Counted from the stretch's first letter, positions 27,637 through 37,577 are shown. The stretch: DNA of 38,692 bases from Lachnospiraceae bacterium (GCA_022773965.1 JALFNQ010000144.1:1-38692), one strand, 5' to 3'. The notes: generated from the sequence alone by a model not told the origin. A program made the numbers and translations.

Positions 27637-28972
27637 ATAACAAATACAGTTCCTCTGTCAGCGCCTCGCCCACAACTCCGGAAAAAAGCCGGTTCGTGTA
27701 AGCAGCTTCGTCCATATCCGGTGTAAGCTCCATGGCAAGACGCACGTATTCCGGTGTAAAGCCCACCATATAGCGCTTTTCACCGATCTGCACAGACTCC
27801 TCAAAAAGCACAGTCTGTGTTTTTCCGACATAGTACTCCCGAAACTCCTTTGACTGTGCCTTTTCCAGCGCCAGCAGTTCCACACTCCGCTCTTTTTTCA
27901 CAGTCTCCGGTATCTGATCCGGCATACGTTCTGCCCGTGTCCCATGACGTTTGGAATACTGGAACACATGCATTTCATAAAAACCGATGCGCTCCAGAAA
28001 CTGCTTTGTCCGGGCAAATTCTTCCGGTGTCTCCCCCGGAAATCCCACGATCACATCCGTCGTGATCGCCGGGTGCTCAAAAGCCCCACGTAAAAGCTCA
28101 CAGCTGCGGGCATACTCCTCCGTTGTATATTTACGGTTCATGCGCACAAGTGTCTCATCACAACCGCTCTGCAGGGAAAGATGAAAATGCGGACAGATTT
28201 TTGGAAGCTTTCCCAGCTGCTCCACAAAATCTTCTGTGATGATCCGCGGCTCCAGAGAACCGAGACGAATCCGTTCAATTCCGGGTATCGCGTGCACCAT
28301 CCGGATCAGGTCAAGCAGTCCAAAAGCTTCCCCCACACCGTAGGAGCTCAGATGAATACCCGTCAGCACGATCTCACGATAGCCGTTTTCTGCCAGTGTC
28401 CGGGCCTCCTCGTAGACACTCTTCGGATCCCGGCTGCGCACTCTGCCCCTGGCATAGGGAATAATACAATAGCTGCAAAACTGGTTACAGCCATCCTGCA
28501 CCTTCATAAAAGCCCGGGTATGCTCACCTGTTTTTGAAAGGATCATTTCCTCATAAGGCTGCACACCATCGTTGATGTCGATCACATCCACCGTATGCTC
28601 ATGTGCCTCAAAATACTGATCCAAAAGCGGGATCAGCTCCGCCTTTTTATTATTTCCGATCAATATATCGATTGAGAGATCCTTTTTGATCTCCTCCCCG
28701 GCAGTCTGCACGTAGCAGCCAGCGGCAACGATCACCGCCTGCTCATTTTTTCCTCTGGCCCGGTGGATCATCTGGCGTGATTTACGGTCTGCCATATTCG
28801 TCACGGAGCAGGTATTTATGATATACACGTCTGCAATATCTGCAAAATCCACGATCTTGTATCCAGCCTGTTCTAACATCTGCTGCATGGATTCCGTCTC
28901 GTATGCATTTACTTTGCAGCCGAGATTATGCAGGGCTGCCGTTCGTTGTTTCATTTCTTTTTTCACTGTCAT
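27578..28972 (-). CDS. mtaB: tRNA (N6-threonylcarbamoyladenosine(37)-C2)-methylthiotransferase MtaB
   Basis: LGCKVNAYETESM, radical SAM CNQFCSYCIIPYARG; last 18 residues encoded by copy M. Confidence 0.93.
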   Translation of the reverse strand: MTVKKEMKQRTAALHNLGCKVNAYETESMQQMLEQAGYKIVDFADIADVYIINTCSVTNMADRKSRQMIHRARGKNEQAVIVAAGCYVQTAGEEIKKDLSIDILIGNNKKAELIPLLDQYFEAHEHTVDVIDINDGVQPYEEMILSKTGEHTRAFMKVQDGCNQFCSYCIIPYARGRVRSRDPKSVYEEARTLAENGYREIVLTGIHLSSYGVGEAFGLLDLIRMVHAIPGIERIRLGSLEPRIITEDFVEQLGKLPKICPHFHLSLQSGCDETLVRMNRKYTTEEYARSCELLRGAFEHPAITTDVIVGFPGETPEEFARTKQFLERIGFYEMHVFQYSKRHGTRAERMPDQIPETVKKERSVELLALEKAQSKEFREYYVGKTQTVLFEESVQIGEKRYMVGFTPEYVRLAMELTPDMDEAAYTNRLFSGVVGEALTEELYLLCYFSHSSQHSLRATCQKHV

Positions 28973-29056
28973 TTTATTCCTCTTATGAGTTGACTTTTCC
29001 ATGGAAAAACGGTACTATGAACATAGATAAAAACGTATTCCAAGGAGGTTTTTTAT

Positions 29057-29290
29057 ATGAAAACAGTACAGATTTCTCTGAATTCCATTGATAAGGTAAA
29101 ATCTTTCGTGAATTCAATCACTCAGTTTGATTTTGACTTTGATTTAATTTCCGGAAGATATGTCATCGATGCGAAATCCATCATGGGTATCTTCAGTCTG
29201 GATCTCTCCAAACCCATCGAGCTGGCAATCCACGCTGAGGCAAACACGGATGAGATCTTAGAAGTCATCAAACCGTATTTAGTTGAGTAA
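29057..29290 (+). CDS. HPr-like protein lacking active-site His (Crh-like)
   Basis: 78 aa; KSIMGIFSLDL matches HPr Ser46 region; no GLHARPA motif; AAGGAGG RBS. Confidence 0.8.
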   Translation: MKTVQISLNSIDKVKSFVNSITQFDFDFDLISGRYVIDAKSIMGIFSLDLSKPIELAIHAEANTDEILEVIKPYLVE

Positions 29291-29311
29291 TCATCAGAGG
29301 AGCACTCACCA

Positions 29312-29345
29312 AAGCCGACACCCTAGGGTGGCGGCTTATTTTTTT
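29312..29345 (+). terminator. Terminator of HPr-like gene
   Basis: AAGCCGACACCCTAGGGTGGCGGCTTATTTTTTT. Confidence 0.9.
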
Positions 29346-29370
29346 GTCTCCCGGAACATGCTGTTGCATT

Positions 29371-30555
29371 TTAAGGTTCTGCGTAGATCACTTCTGCCGT
29401 CTCAATGGCAGTCTGCATCATCTCCTCTATCTTTTCCTGCAGATGTGTCTCCGATTTTTTAATAGACTTCAGATTCGGCTTTGTCACCGGATGCTTTGCC
29501 ACAAAGATCGTACAACAGTCCTCAAAAGGTAAAATAGATGTTTCATAGGCGTCGATTTTATAAGAGATATCCACGATTTCCTGTTTATCAAAGCCTATGA
29601 GCGGCCGGTATACAGGCAGTGTACATACCTCGTTTGTCACTGCAAGCGACGGCATGGTCTGACTGGCCACCTGTCCGATGCTCTCTCCGGTGATCAGACC
29701 AAGACATCCTGATTCCTTTGCAAAATGCTCTGCGATCATCATCATATACCGTCTCATGATGATCGTGAGCTGGTCATGGGGACATTTCTCATAAATATAG
29801 AGCTGAATCTCCGTAAAATTGACAATGTTCAGCTTGATCGGACCACTATAGCGTGCCACGATCTTAGCCAGATCGATCACCTTCTGCTTTGCACGCTCTG
29901 ACGTATAAGGCGGTGCATGGAAATAAGTTGCCTCCAGTCTGACACCGCGCTTCGCGATCATATATCCCGCAACCGGACTGTCAATGCCTCCTGAGAGCAG
30001 CAACATTGCCTTTCCTGCGGTTCCCACCGGCATACCGCCAGGACCCGGTATTTCTGTCGAATATACATTGATATGGCTGCGGATCTCTACGTTGATGCAA
30101 ACCTGTGGCTTATGCACATCGACACGCACCTCCGGAAATGCATCCAGGATCTTCTCTCCAAGAGCTGCTGCCAGCTCCATGGATGTCATCGGATAATTTT
30201 TGCGTGCTCTTCGCGCATTGACCTTAAAGGTAAAATGTTTGTCTTCATAGGCTTCCTCCACGTAAGAAACGATTGCTTCTGCCAGCGCATCAAAGCCCTC
30301 ATCCTCCAGACGAACCATCGGACAAATGCCCACAACGCCAAACACCTTTGTCAAAGCATCCATGAGCTCCTCATAGTCATAAGCACTGAGTGCTTCCACA
30401 TACATGCGTCCGTTTTCCTTGCTCACATGAAATTCACCCTCCACACGCCGAAGGGCATTCTGTATCTGCGAGAGCAGCGTATCTTCAAAGATATGCCTGT
30501 TTTTTCCTTTGACGGCGATCTCGCCATATTTGATTAAAAATGCCTGATAATTCAT
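29371..30555 (-). CDS. thiI: tRNA 4-thiouridine synthase ThiI
   Basis: THUMP then LLLSGGIDSPVAGYMIAKRGV PP-loop. Confidence 0.95.
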   Translation of the reverse strand: MNYQAFLIKYGEIAVKGKNRHIFEDTLLSQIQNALRRVEGEFHVSKENGRMYVEALSAYDYEELMDALTKVFGVVGICPMVRLEDEGFDALAEAIVSYVEEAYEDKHFTFKVNARRARKNYPMTSMELAAALGEKILDAFPEVRVDVHKPQVCINVEIRSHINVYSTEIPGPGGMPVGTAGKAMLLLSGGIDSPVAGYMIAKRGVRLEATYFHAPPYTSERAKQKVIDLAKIVARYSGPIKLNIVNFTEIQLYIYEKCPHDQLTIIMRRYMMMIAEHFAKESGCLGLITGESIGQVASQTMPSLAVTNEVCTLPVYRPLIGFDKQEIVDISYKIDAYETSILPFEDCCTIFVAKHPVTKPNLKSIKKSETHLQEKIEEMMQTAIETAEVIYAEP

Positions 30556-30639
30556 GAATTCTCCTTTTTATGAATGCCCGGAGCCGTTTTGCCTGCCATG
30601 TGCATCCCCGCTCTCCGGGCGATCTTTTCCAACCTGTAA

Positions 30640-31845
30640 TTAATGTCTCCGAAATCTGCGGAGCATCGGAAGCAGCTCTGTCAGCTGCGCTATCACATAA
30701 TCCGCTTCCTCCCGTGTACTCTCCACCGAAAGGGAAAAACGCACGGTCGCATCCAAAAGCTCTGGTTTCACACCAATTGCCTTTAATGTACCTGAGATTG
30801 CCGGATGATTAGAGGAACACGCGGAGCCTGTGGACACATAAATTCCCCGCTCCTCCAAGGCATGCAATAGCACCTCTGCCCGAATACCCGAAAAGCTCAC
30901 ACTGACGATATGCGGAGCGGCACATCTTCCCCCCGCACCATTGATGGTTGTCCCCTCCAGCGAACGCATACCTGCGATCAGATACTCCCGCAGTTCATAC
31001 AGCCGGTCTATTTTTTCCTCAAAGTTCAATGCCTTGAAGCCACTTGCTCCATTCACTTCTTCCGTGCAAGCAGCGCTTCCATACAATTCCTGCACCGCAA
31101 CGCCAAGTCCTGCAATACCCGCAACATTTTCCGTGCCGGAGCGCATATTTTTCTGTTGCCCGCCGCCATAGATGATGGGCAGTATTTTTGTCTTATCCTT
31201 CACATATAAAAATCCGACACCCTTGGGTCCATGAATCTTATGCCCACTCACGGACAACATATCGATTCCCATTCGTTTCGGGTAAATACGCATTTTACCA
31301 AAAGACTGGATCGCATCCACATGAAACAGTGTCTTTGGATTTTTTTCATGGATCAGCTTTGCCGCCTCTTCCACCGGCTCGATCGTTCCGATCTCATTAT
31401 TGACATGCATCATGGATACAAGGATCGTATCCTCACGCACGGCCTCTGCCAGCGCATTTAACGACACCACTCCCTGTGCATCGACAGGAAGATAGGTCAC
31501 CTCAAAGCCCTGCTCCTCCAGAAAGATCAACGGATTATAGACCGAGGCATGCTCGATCGATGTGGTAATAATATGTTTACCAGCCCGCTTATTTGCAAGC
31601 GCTGTTCCAATAAGAGCCAGATTATTACTCTCTGTTCCACCTGACGTAAAAATGATCTCTTTTTCTGTGACCTTCAATGCCTTTGCGATCTGCTCTGCAG
31701 CAGTCTTTATATATTTTTCTGCAACAACACCTCTCATATGCAGTGAAGATGGATTTCCATAATCCTCAAGCAGTACCTTCTGCATGAGATCCACCGCCGA
31801 TTGAGAGCAGCGTGTCGTAGCCGAATTGTCAAAATATGCTTCCAT
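30640..31845 (-). CDS. Cysteine desulfurase (NifS/IscS family)
   Basis: AYFDNSATTRCSQSAVDLM, SGHKIHGPKGVGFLYV, STGSACSS. Confidence 0.95.
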   Translation of the reverse strand: MEAYFDNSATTRCSQSAVDLMQKVLLEDYGNPSSLHMRGVVAEKYIKTAAEQIAKALKVTEKEIIFTSGGTESNNLALIGTALANKRAGKHIITTSIEHASVYNPLIFLEEQGFEVTYLPVDAQGVVSLNALAEAVREDTILVSMMHVNNEIGTIEPVEEAAKLIHEKNPKTLFHVDAIQSFGKMRIYPKRMGIDMLSVSGHKIHGPKGVGFLYVKDKTKILPIIYGGGQQKNMRSGTENVAGIAGLGVAVQELYGSAACTEEVNGASGFKALNFEEKIDRLYELREYLIAGMRSLEGTTINGAGGRCAAPHIVSVSFSGIRAEVLLHALEERGIYVSTGSACSSNHPAISGTLKAIGVKPELLDATVRFSLSVESTREEADYVIAQLTELLPMLRRFRRH

Positions 31846-31871
31846 AGATGAACTCCTTTATGATCTTGTTC

Positions 31872-32004
31872 GTAACTGTTCAGTACCCTCACAGTCACGA
31901 TGCAAAAATCCATGAAAATCGTCTTCGCCGATGGGATTTTTGCACTCCTGAATCATTTTCTCACGATCTACGCGGTTCCGCTCCGATCTGTTCTGAACTG
32001 TTAC
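31872..32004. mobile_element. 133-bp MITE-like element (copy E), GTAACTGTTCAG...CTGAACTGTTAC
   Basis: 12-bp inverted termini with one mismatch; flanks TCTTGTTC / TCTTGTTA (7 of 8); internal hairpin TGCAAAAATCCAT/ATGGGATTTTTGCA. Confidence 0.75.
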
Positions 32005-32036
32005 TCTTGTTATATTGAGCCGGGCATTCACGCAGA

Positions 32037-32792
32037 TCACCTTGACTCCATGCTATGACTCATCTCCAGATGCATCATGAGCATGGACAGCATGGTAATG
32101 GATGCCGTGTCCGTGCGCAGGATCCGTTTTCCCAGCGAGATCACCTGCGAATCTGCACGCAACGACTCGATCTCCTCTCCGGCAAAACCGCCCTCCGGAC
32201 CGATAAACACACTGATGGATTCCACTCCTTTCAAATGTTCAAAGGCACGCGCAGTTGCCGCCATTCCCTCCTCGTTCTCATAGGGTACCAGACGGCAATC
32301 ACACCGCATCGCGTAGGCTGCCGCATCCTGAAAGCTCATCAGCGGGTGAATCCTTGGTATGATGCTGCGTTTGGACTGTTTTGCCGCGCTGCGGGCGATC
32401 TCCTGCCAACGCGCCACCTTTTTTTCTGCTTTTTTTTCATCCAGTTTTACCACACAATATTTCATAGCCACGGGAATGATCTCATAGACACCCAGCTCCA
32501 CGGCCTTCTCAATAACAGTCTCCATACGCTCCCCCTTGGGGATGCCCTGAAACAAATAGATCTTTGCCGGGAGCTCCGTGCCGGGAATATCTTTTTGTTC
32601 AATGTGAAGCAATACCTCCTGTTCTGACAATGCCTCTATGCTGCACAAAAAGTCCCTGCCGATCTGATTGCTGATGCGCACCCGCTCTCCAGGCTTCATG
32701 CGTAATACATTTTTCATGTGATTCACATCGGAACCGATGACCCGGATCGTATCCTCGCCGATCTGGTTGTCCTCTACAAAAAACTGATACAT
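32037..32792 (-). CDS. rsmE: 16S rRNA (uracil(1498)-N(3))-methyltransferase RsmE
   Basis: FIGPEGGFAGEEIE, LGKRILRTDTASI; GGAGG RBS before MYQFFVED. Confidence 0.95.
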   Translation of the reverse strand: MYQFFVEDNQIGEDTIRVIGSDVNHMKNVLRMKPGERVRISNQIGRDFLCSIEALSEQEVLLHIEQKDIPGTELPAKIYLFQGIPKGERMETVIEKAVELGVYEIIPVAMKYCVVKLDEKKAEKKVARWQEIARSAAKQSKRSIIPRIHPLMSFQDAAAYAMRCDCRLVPYENEEGMAATARAFEHLKGVESISVFIGPEGGFAGEEIESLRADSQVISLGKRILRTDTASITMLSMLMMHLEMSHSMESR

Positions 32793-32842
32793 TTCATTCC
32801 TCCGGCTGTGCACTTTGTTTTTACAGTGCCGCAGTCCTTTTT

Positions 32843-33805
32843 CTAATTCTTACGGGCAGTGATATTGACCCACTCGCCCTGATGGTTGATCTCTACAATT
32901 GAAAGTCCTGCAGCCTCAATGGCAGCCGCAACCTCTTTTTCTTTAAAATCAATAATTCCTGACGTGATAAACATACCGCCGGACTTCATCCGGGCAGGGA
33001 TCACAGGTGCCATCGGAATAATGACATCCGCCAGAATATTGGCCACCACAATGTCATACTCTCCCCCGACCGTCTCCTGCAGACCGGTATCATCGATCAA
33101 ATTTCCGCAATAAAAGGTTCCCAGCTCCCGCGCAAGATGATTTACCTCAAAATTTTCATAGGTGGAAGTCAGACATGCCTCATCAATATCCGTGCCTGTC
33201 ACACTGCCTGCGCCAAGCTTCAATGCCACAATGGACAAAATTCCGCTGCCGCAGCCCACATCCAGCACACGATCTCCATCCTTCATATATTTGCGCAGCT
33301 GGCGGATGCACAGCTGTGTGGTCTCATGCTTTCCGGTTCCAAATGAGATACCGGGATCGATCTCAATCATGACGCGGCCCTCATCCTCCGGCTTTAATTG
33401 CTCCCATGTTGGCTTGATCAGAATATCGTCCAGATAAAAAGAGCTGAAAAACTTTTTCCAGTTGTTGATCCAGTCGATATCCTCTGTCTGTCCCGCAGTA
33501 ATTGTTGCCGGGCCAATGTCTGCATACTGTTTCTGTTCCTCCAGCGCCAGCATCACCTTTTTTAAAAGCGCCTCCCGCTCCTCTGTCGTGGATTCATCCG
33601 CATCCAGATAAAAGGTCACCTTACTGCTACCATCATCCTCACCCAGCTCTGGCGGAAAATCGATAAACATCTCTCCGATCTCCTCTTTTGTAAGGGGAAC
33701 ATGATTTTCAATCATCGCTCCCTCAATGCCCAGCTCATCCAGCATGGCAACGATCAGATCCTCCGCTGCTGTTGTTGTTTCTATCGTATAACTATTCCAT
33801 TTCAT
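32843..33805 (-). CDS. prmA: Ribosomal protein L11 methyltransferase PrmA
   Basis: DPGISFGTGKHETTQLCI; VLDVGCGSGILSIVA. Confidence 0.95.
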   Translation of the reverse strand: MKWNSYTIETTTAAEDLIVAMLDELGIEGAMIENHVPLTKEEIGEMFIDFPPELGEDDGSSKVTFYLDADESTTEEREALLKKVMLALEEQKQYADIGPATITAGQTEDIDWINNWKKFFSSFYLDDILIKPTWEQLKPEDEGRVMIEIDPGISFGTGKHETTQLCIRQLRKYMKDGDRVLDVGCGSGILSIVALKLGAGSVTGTDIDEACLTSTYENFEVNHLARELGTFYCGNLIDDTGLQETVGGEYDIVVANILADVIIPMAPVIPARMKSGGMFITSGIIDFKEKEVAAAIEAAGLSIVEINHQGEWVNITARKN

Positions 33806-33845
33806 GAAGCTTTCTCTCCTTTAATAGTCGCCTGTTCTTCCTGTT

Positions 33846-35534
33846 TTACTTATCATTTCCATAAATGGTATACCTGTTTTTACCGCTTTTTTTTGCCCGG
33901 TACATTGCCTGATCCGCGCATCCGATCAACGTTTTTGCATCCATTCCGCTCTCATAAAAGGCCACTCCCACGCTTCCGCCGATCTGCAGCTTCACACTTC
34001 CCAGATCAAAAGGCTCCGCAAAAATGTCCATACATTTTTTTGCACAGGTATGAATATCATCTGTGTTCCATGAACGCAACAGTGCAATAAATTCATCACC
34101 TGCATAGCGGTAAGCGATCAATTCCTCGTTCTTTAATGCATGCAGACGTACTGCCACCTGACGCAATGCATCATCACCAACACGGTGACCATAATTGTCA
34201 TTGATACTCTTAAAATTGTCAATATCGATCATAAACGCTGCGCGAAGCATTCCCTTCTGCGTATAACGTATGATATCCTCTTCCAGCTTGGCACGGTTGC
34301 GTATACCGGTCAGCTTATCATGGCTGTTTGCCTGTATCAGATTGATCTGTTCAATCTCCAGCTGCTTGGCAAGCTTACTCTTTCTGAGATTATCGATTCC
34401 GATCAGAAGCATGATTGAAATCATTGCCACGATCACCAGCAAACCGGGAATGACCAGCTCCCGGTAACGCTCGATAAAGTCTGGCGTATGATTCACGATC
34501 TGTGTCCCCTCTGGAACCAAAGACAGGTCCAGACCAAATTTTCGCATCACGATCTCATCCAAATAATAAACATTCGGACTATCCCTTACAACATCAAATT
34601 CCGCGGGATCCTTACCTGCAATGATCTCATTGGCCATCTGTGCCGCCATCTGACCGGAAAGCTTCATGGAGACAACATTTCCTCCCAGTACGCCATCTCC
34701 AATATCACCATCTACGATTCGGAAAATCGGAACCTGCGCTACCTGGGTAAGCAGCTGCACCGACTGGTCATTTGAATAATGTCTGCCACTGGCATCCTCA
34801 TTCATCACAACATAGAGCAGGATCGTGTCCGTATCAATGGCCGCGATCGTCTGTTTTAATTCCTCCGTTGTATATCTGGATGTACTGATATCAGAAAAAC
34901 TAAGCTCCGGATACTGCTCCGCCACTGCATAAAAAGACTTTCTGAGCGCTTCTCCCGTTATGGTATCATCCAAAATAACGACCACCTTTGTTGCCTCCGG
35001 ATAGAAAATGCGCGCCAGATCCACGTTCTTTTCAAAGGAGATCCGCTCTGCGATACCTGTGATCATCGGATCTTTCTCTGCCTCATTGGCAAGATCCTCG
35101 TCATTGATCCCCTCAAAGATCACCGGAACCCCTAAAAACAGATCATTCTCATGCTCCATCGCAAAACGCAGCGCCGCGTCATCCCCGACAATGATCACAT
35201 CATAAGGATCTACCTTTGACATACGATAGGCCAGACCTTCTGTAAACAGTCTGCGGCTCTCCGCATCATCCACGCGCTTCGTATCCATAAATTCATAGTC
35301 AAGCTCTACGTTACTTCCAATCCCTTCCTTCAGCCCCTCGATCTGAAGCTGAACAGTGTCCCATGCGTAAGAATACGAACTGAGAAAGAGCACTCTTCCG
35401 GAATTCATCGCATCGGGATCCGGATCAGCATCGCCCTCGACTGCCAGTGCCTGTATAGGTACCAGAACAAGCAGCAACGCAAAAAAGAACTCTGCAATCC
35501 ACCTTTTATGACTTGGCTCACGATGAAAATTCAT
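33846..35534 (-). CDS. Diguanylate cyclase with extracytoplasmic ABC substrate-binding-like sensor
   Basis: Signal/TM, type 1 periplasmic-binding-like region, TM (LLVIVAMISIMLLIG), GGDEF domain with YAGDEF. Confidence 0.88.
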   Translation of the reverse strand: MNFHREPSHKRWIAEFFFALLLVLVPIQALAVEGDADPDPDAMNSGRVLFLSSYSYAWDTVQLQIEGLKEGIGSNVELDYEFMDTKRVDDAESRRLFTEGLAYRMSKVDPYDVIIVGDDAALRFAMEHENDLFLGVPVIFEGINDEDLANEAEKDPMITGIAERISFEKNVDLARIFYPEATKVVVILDDTITGEALRKSFYAVAEQYPELSFSDISTSRYTTEELKQTIAAIDTDTILLYVVMNEDASGRHYSNDQSVQLLTQVAQVPIFRIVDGDIGDGVLGGNVVSMKLSGQMAAQMANEIIAGKDPAEFDVVRDSPNVYYLDEIVMRKFGLDLSLVPEGTQIVNHTPDFIERYRELVIPGLLVIVAMISIMLLIGIDNLRKSKLAKQLEIEQINLIQANSHDKLTGIRNRAKLEEDIIRYTQKGMLRAAFMIDIDNFKSINDNYGHRVGDDALRQVAVRLHALKNEELIAYRYAGDEFIALLRSWNTDDIHTCAKKCMDIFAEPFDLGSVKLQIGGSVGVAFYESGMDAKTLIGCADQAMYRAKKSGKNRYTIYGNDK

Positions 35535-35579
35535 CTTAATCCTTTCCCCCCGTGTATATACACTCATATTTTTTATCAT

Positions 35580-35610
35580 ACCAAAAACCCCGGCTTTTTA
35601 CAAGCCGGGG
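35580..35610 (-). terminator. Terminator downstream of J-domain gene
   Basis: Minus strand CCCCGGCTTGTAAAAAGCCGGGGTTTTTGG. Confidence 0.9.
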
Positions 35611-35697
35611 TGTACATACACTTTGCGTTTTTATCAATACACGTCACGCTTCACGCCAATCTGTTACTCACCGATCAATCACGGCGGAGCTGGTTCA

Positions 35698-36234
35698 TCA
35701 GGACGCGGTAAAAAGCAACCGGAGACGATCATACTCCCGATTGATCTCCTGCAACGTTTCCGTATCACCGCACACATTGTCCGGATGATAGATTCTGACC
35801 AGATCCTTATACCGTTTTTTTAACGCGATCTCACTTTTTACACCAATAAAAAAGAGCTCGCCCTTTACAACTGAAGGATTTTTCTGCGTCACAGGCTCCT
35901 GTTTTTGCTGGAACTGCCTGACACGATCATAAAATTCCCTCTTGCGCTCTAAATGCTGCTTTTCATCTGCCAGCTTTCTGAGTTCATCCTCCAACACCTG
36001 CTGCTTCATCTGCAGCACATATTCCTCCTGTGCACGAAAACGCGCATCCGCCTCGCGCTGTCTTCTGAAATCCTTCCGCTCACGCTCCAGCTTCTGCCGC
36101 TGCATCTCCAGACACCGTTTTTCGTCCTCGAGTCTGCGCTTATCATGCTCTATTTCAATGGTCTTCTTAAAAAACCACTGCTGAAACGCCATCAATTCAT
36201 CCTGTGTTTCAGGTACGACCATCTGCATGGACAT
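35698..36234 (-). CDS. Coiled-coil protein with C-terminal J domain
   Basis: Charged coiled coil; ALKKRYKDLVRIYHPDNVCGDTETLQEINREYDRL (HPD). Confidence 0.8.
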   Translation of the reverse strand: MSMQMVVPETQDELMAFQQWFFKKTIEIEHDKRRLEDEKRCLEMQRQKLERERKDFRRQREADARFRAQEEYVLQMKQQVLEDELRKLADEKQHLERKREFYDRVRQFQQKQEPVTQKNPSVVKGELFFIGVKSEIALKKRYKDLVRIYHPDNVCGDTETLQEINREYDRLRLLFTAS

Positions 36235-36310
36235 ACGCAATCGCTCCTTTACAAATATAACCAAATTAACTGCTTCTTACCAGTATATCGACAACCTTAA
36301 CAAAAAATCA

Positions 36311-36356
36311 AGATGTTGCGACAAAAAAATTAAAATTTTTTTCATCTACAACATCT
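36311..36356 (-). terminator. Hairpin downstream of dnaJ, probable terminator
   Basis: AGATGTTG...AAAAAAATT/AATTTTTTT...CAACATCT; minus-strand tail TGATTTTTTG. Confidence 0.55.
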
Positions 36357-36414
36357 CGATACTAAAATTGCTCATTTATACACAAAACTGCAAGTAATCC
36401 ATGCAGTTATCCAC

Positions 36415-37575
36415 TTATTTTTTGCCTCCAAAGAGCTTCTTCTTTCCTTTGTGCTCTCCATCCGCTGCTCCATTCTGGTTTGCCAGCGAATTACCAGCCA
36501 CTGCGTCAAACTGGCGGAGCAGTTCCTTAGCCTCACTGTTTAATCCGGTAGGAACCTGAACTACCAATGTCACATACTGATCACCGCGTACATTTGCATT
36601 GCGCAGTGAAGGAACGCCTTTACCCTTTAGTCGAATACGTGTATCTGTCTGCGTACCCGGTTTTACTTCATAAACCACATCGCCATCAACCGTACCGATA
36701 CGCACCTCACCACCCAGAGCAGCCTGTGCGTAAGAGATCGGTGCAGTGGAGAACAGATCCATATCCCGTCTCTGCAGGAACGGATGAGCGCTGACGATCA
36801 CCTCAACCAGCAGATCTCCTCGCGGGCCACCGTTTGTACCCGGCTCACCCTTTTCACGAATACGGACACTCTGTCCATTGTCGATTCCGGCGGGAATGCT
36901 CACCTCAATCTTCTTGCGGTTATTCAGATAGCCTGTTCCGCGGCATCCGGGGCATTTCTCTTTGACTACCTTACCGCTTCCATTACAATCCGGACAGGTC
37001 GTGATATTCTGAACCACACCAAACAATGACTGCTGCGTCATGCGAACCTGGCCGCGGCCACCACATTTTGTACATGTCTCCGGCGATGTACCGGGCTTCG
37101 CTCCTGTTCCATGGCAGTCGGGACACTCATCCTTAAGTATCATGTCGATCTCTTTTTTACAGCCGAATACGGCTTCCTCAAAGGTAATTCGCACCTGCGT
37201 GCGGACATTTGCACCCTTCATAGGGCCATTGTTCGCGCGTCTGCTGCCTCCAAAGCCGCCGCCAAAAAGGTCTCCGAAAATATCTCCGAAGCTTCCGAAG
37301 ATATCTCCCATATCATTAAAATCAAAACCGCCGCCTCCGGCACCACCCTCAAATGCCGCATGACCAAACTGATCATACTGCCGTCTTTTATCCGGATCAC
37401 TCAAAATCGCATATGCCTCAGAGGCTTCCTTGAACTTTGCCTCAGCCTCCTTATCACCCGGATTGGTATCCGGGTGATATTTTTTGGCTAAGGTACGATA
37501 TGCTTTTTTCAGCGTCGCGTCATCAGCGTTTCTGTCAACGCCAAGAACCTCGTAATAGTCTCTCTTGTCTGCCAT
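36415..37575 (-). CDS. dnaJ: Chaperone DnaJ
   Basis: J domain YHPDTNPGD, Gly-rich linker, four CxxCxGxG zinc motifs. Confidence 0.97.
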   Translation of the reverse strand: MADKRDYYEVLGVDRNADDATLKKAYRTLAKKYHPDTNPGDKEAEAKFKEASEAYAILSDPDKRRQYDQFGHAAFEGGAGGGGFDFNDMGDIFGSFGDIFGDLFGGGFGGSRRANNGPMKGANVRTQVRITFEEAVFGCKKEIDMILKDECPDCHGTGAKPGTSPETCTKCGGRGQVRMTQQSLFGVVQNITTCPDCNGSGKVVKEKCPGCRGTGYLNNRKKIEVSIPAGIDNGQSVRIREKGEPGTNGGPRGDLLVEVIVSAHPFLQRRDMDLFSTAPISYAQAALGGEVRIGTVDGDVVYEVKPGTQTDTRIRLKGKGVPSLRNANVRGDQYVTLVVQVPTGLNSEAKELLRQFDAVAGNSLANQNGAADGEHKGKKKLFGGKK

Positions 37576-37577
37576 GA

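Noticed and set aside
30576-30620. GCCCGGAG...CTCCGGGC inverted repeat between nifS and thiI
   Set aside because: 8-bp stem with a 29-nt loop, no T-tract; not enough to call a regulatory element.
31858-32040. 60-aa minus-strand ORF between nifS and rsmE
   Set aside because: Lies almost entirely within MITE copy E; no protein signal.
32055-32627. 190-aa plus-strand ORF
   Set aside because: Antisense shadow of rsmE; no recognisable domain.
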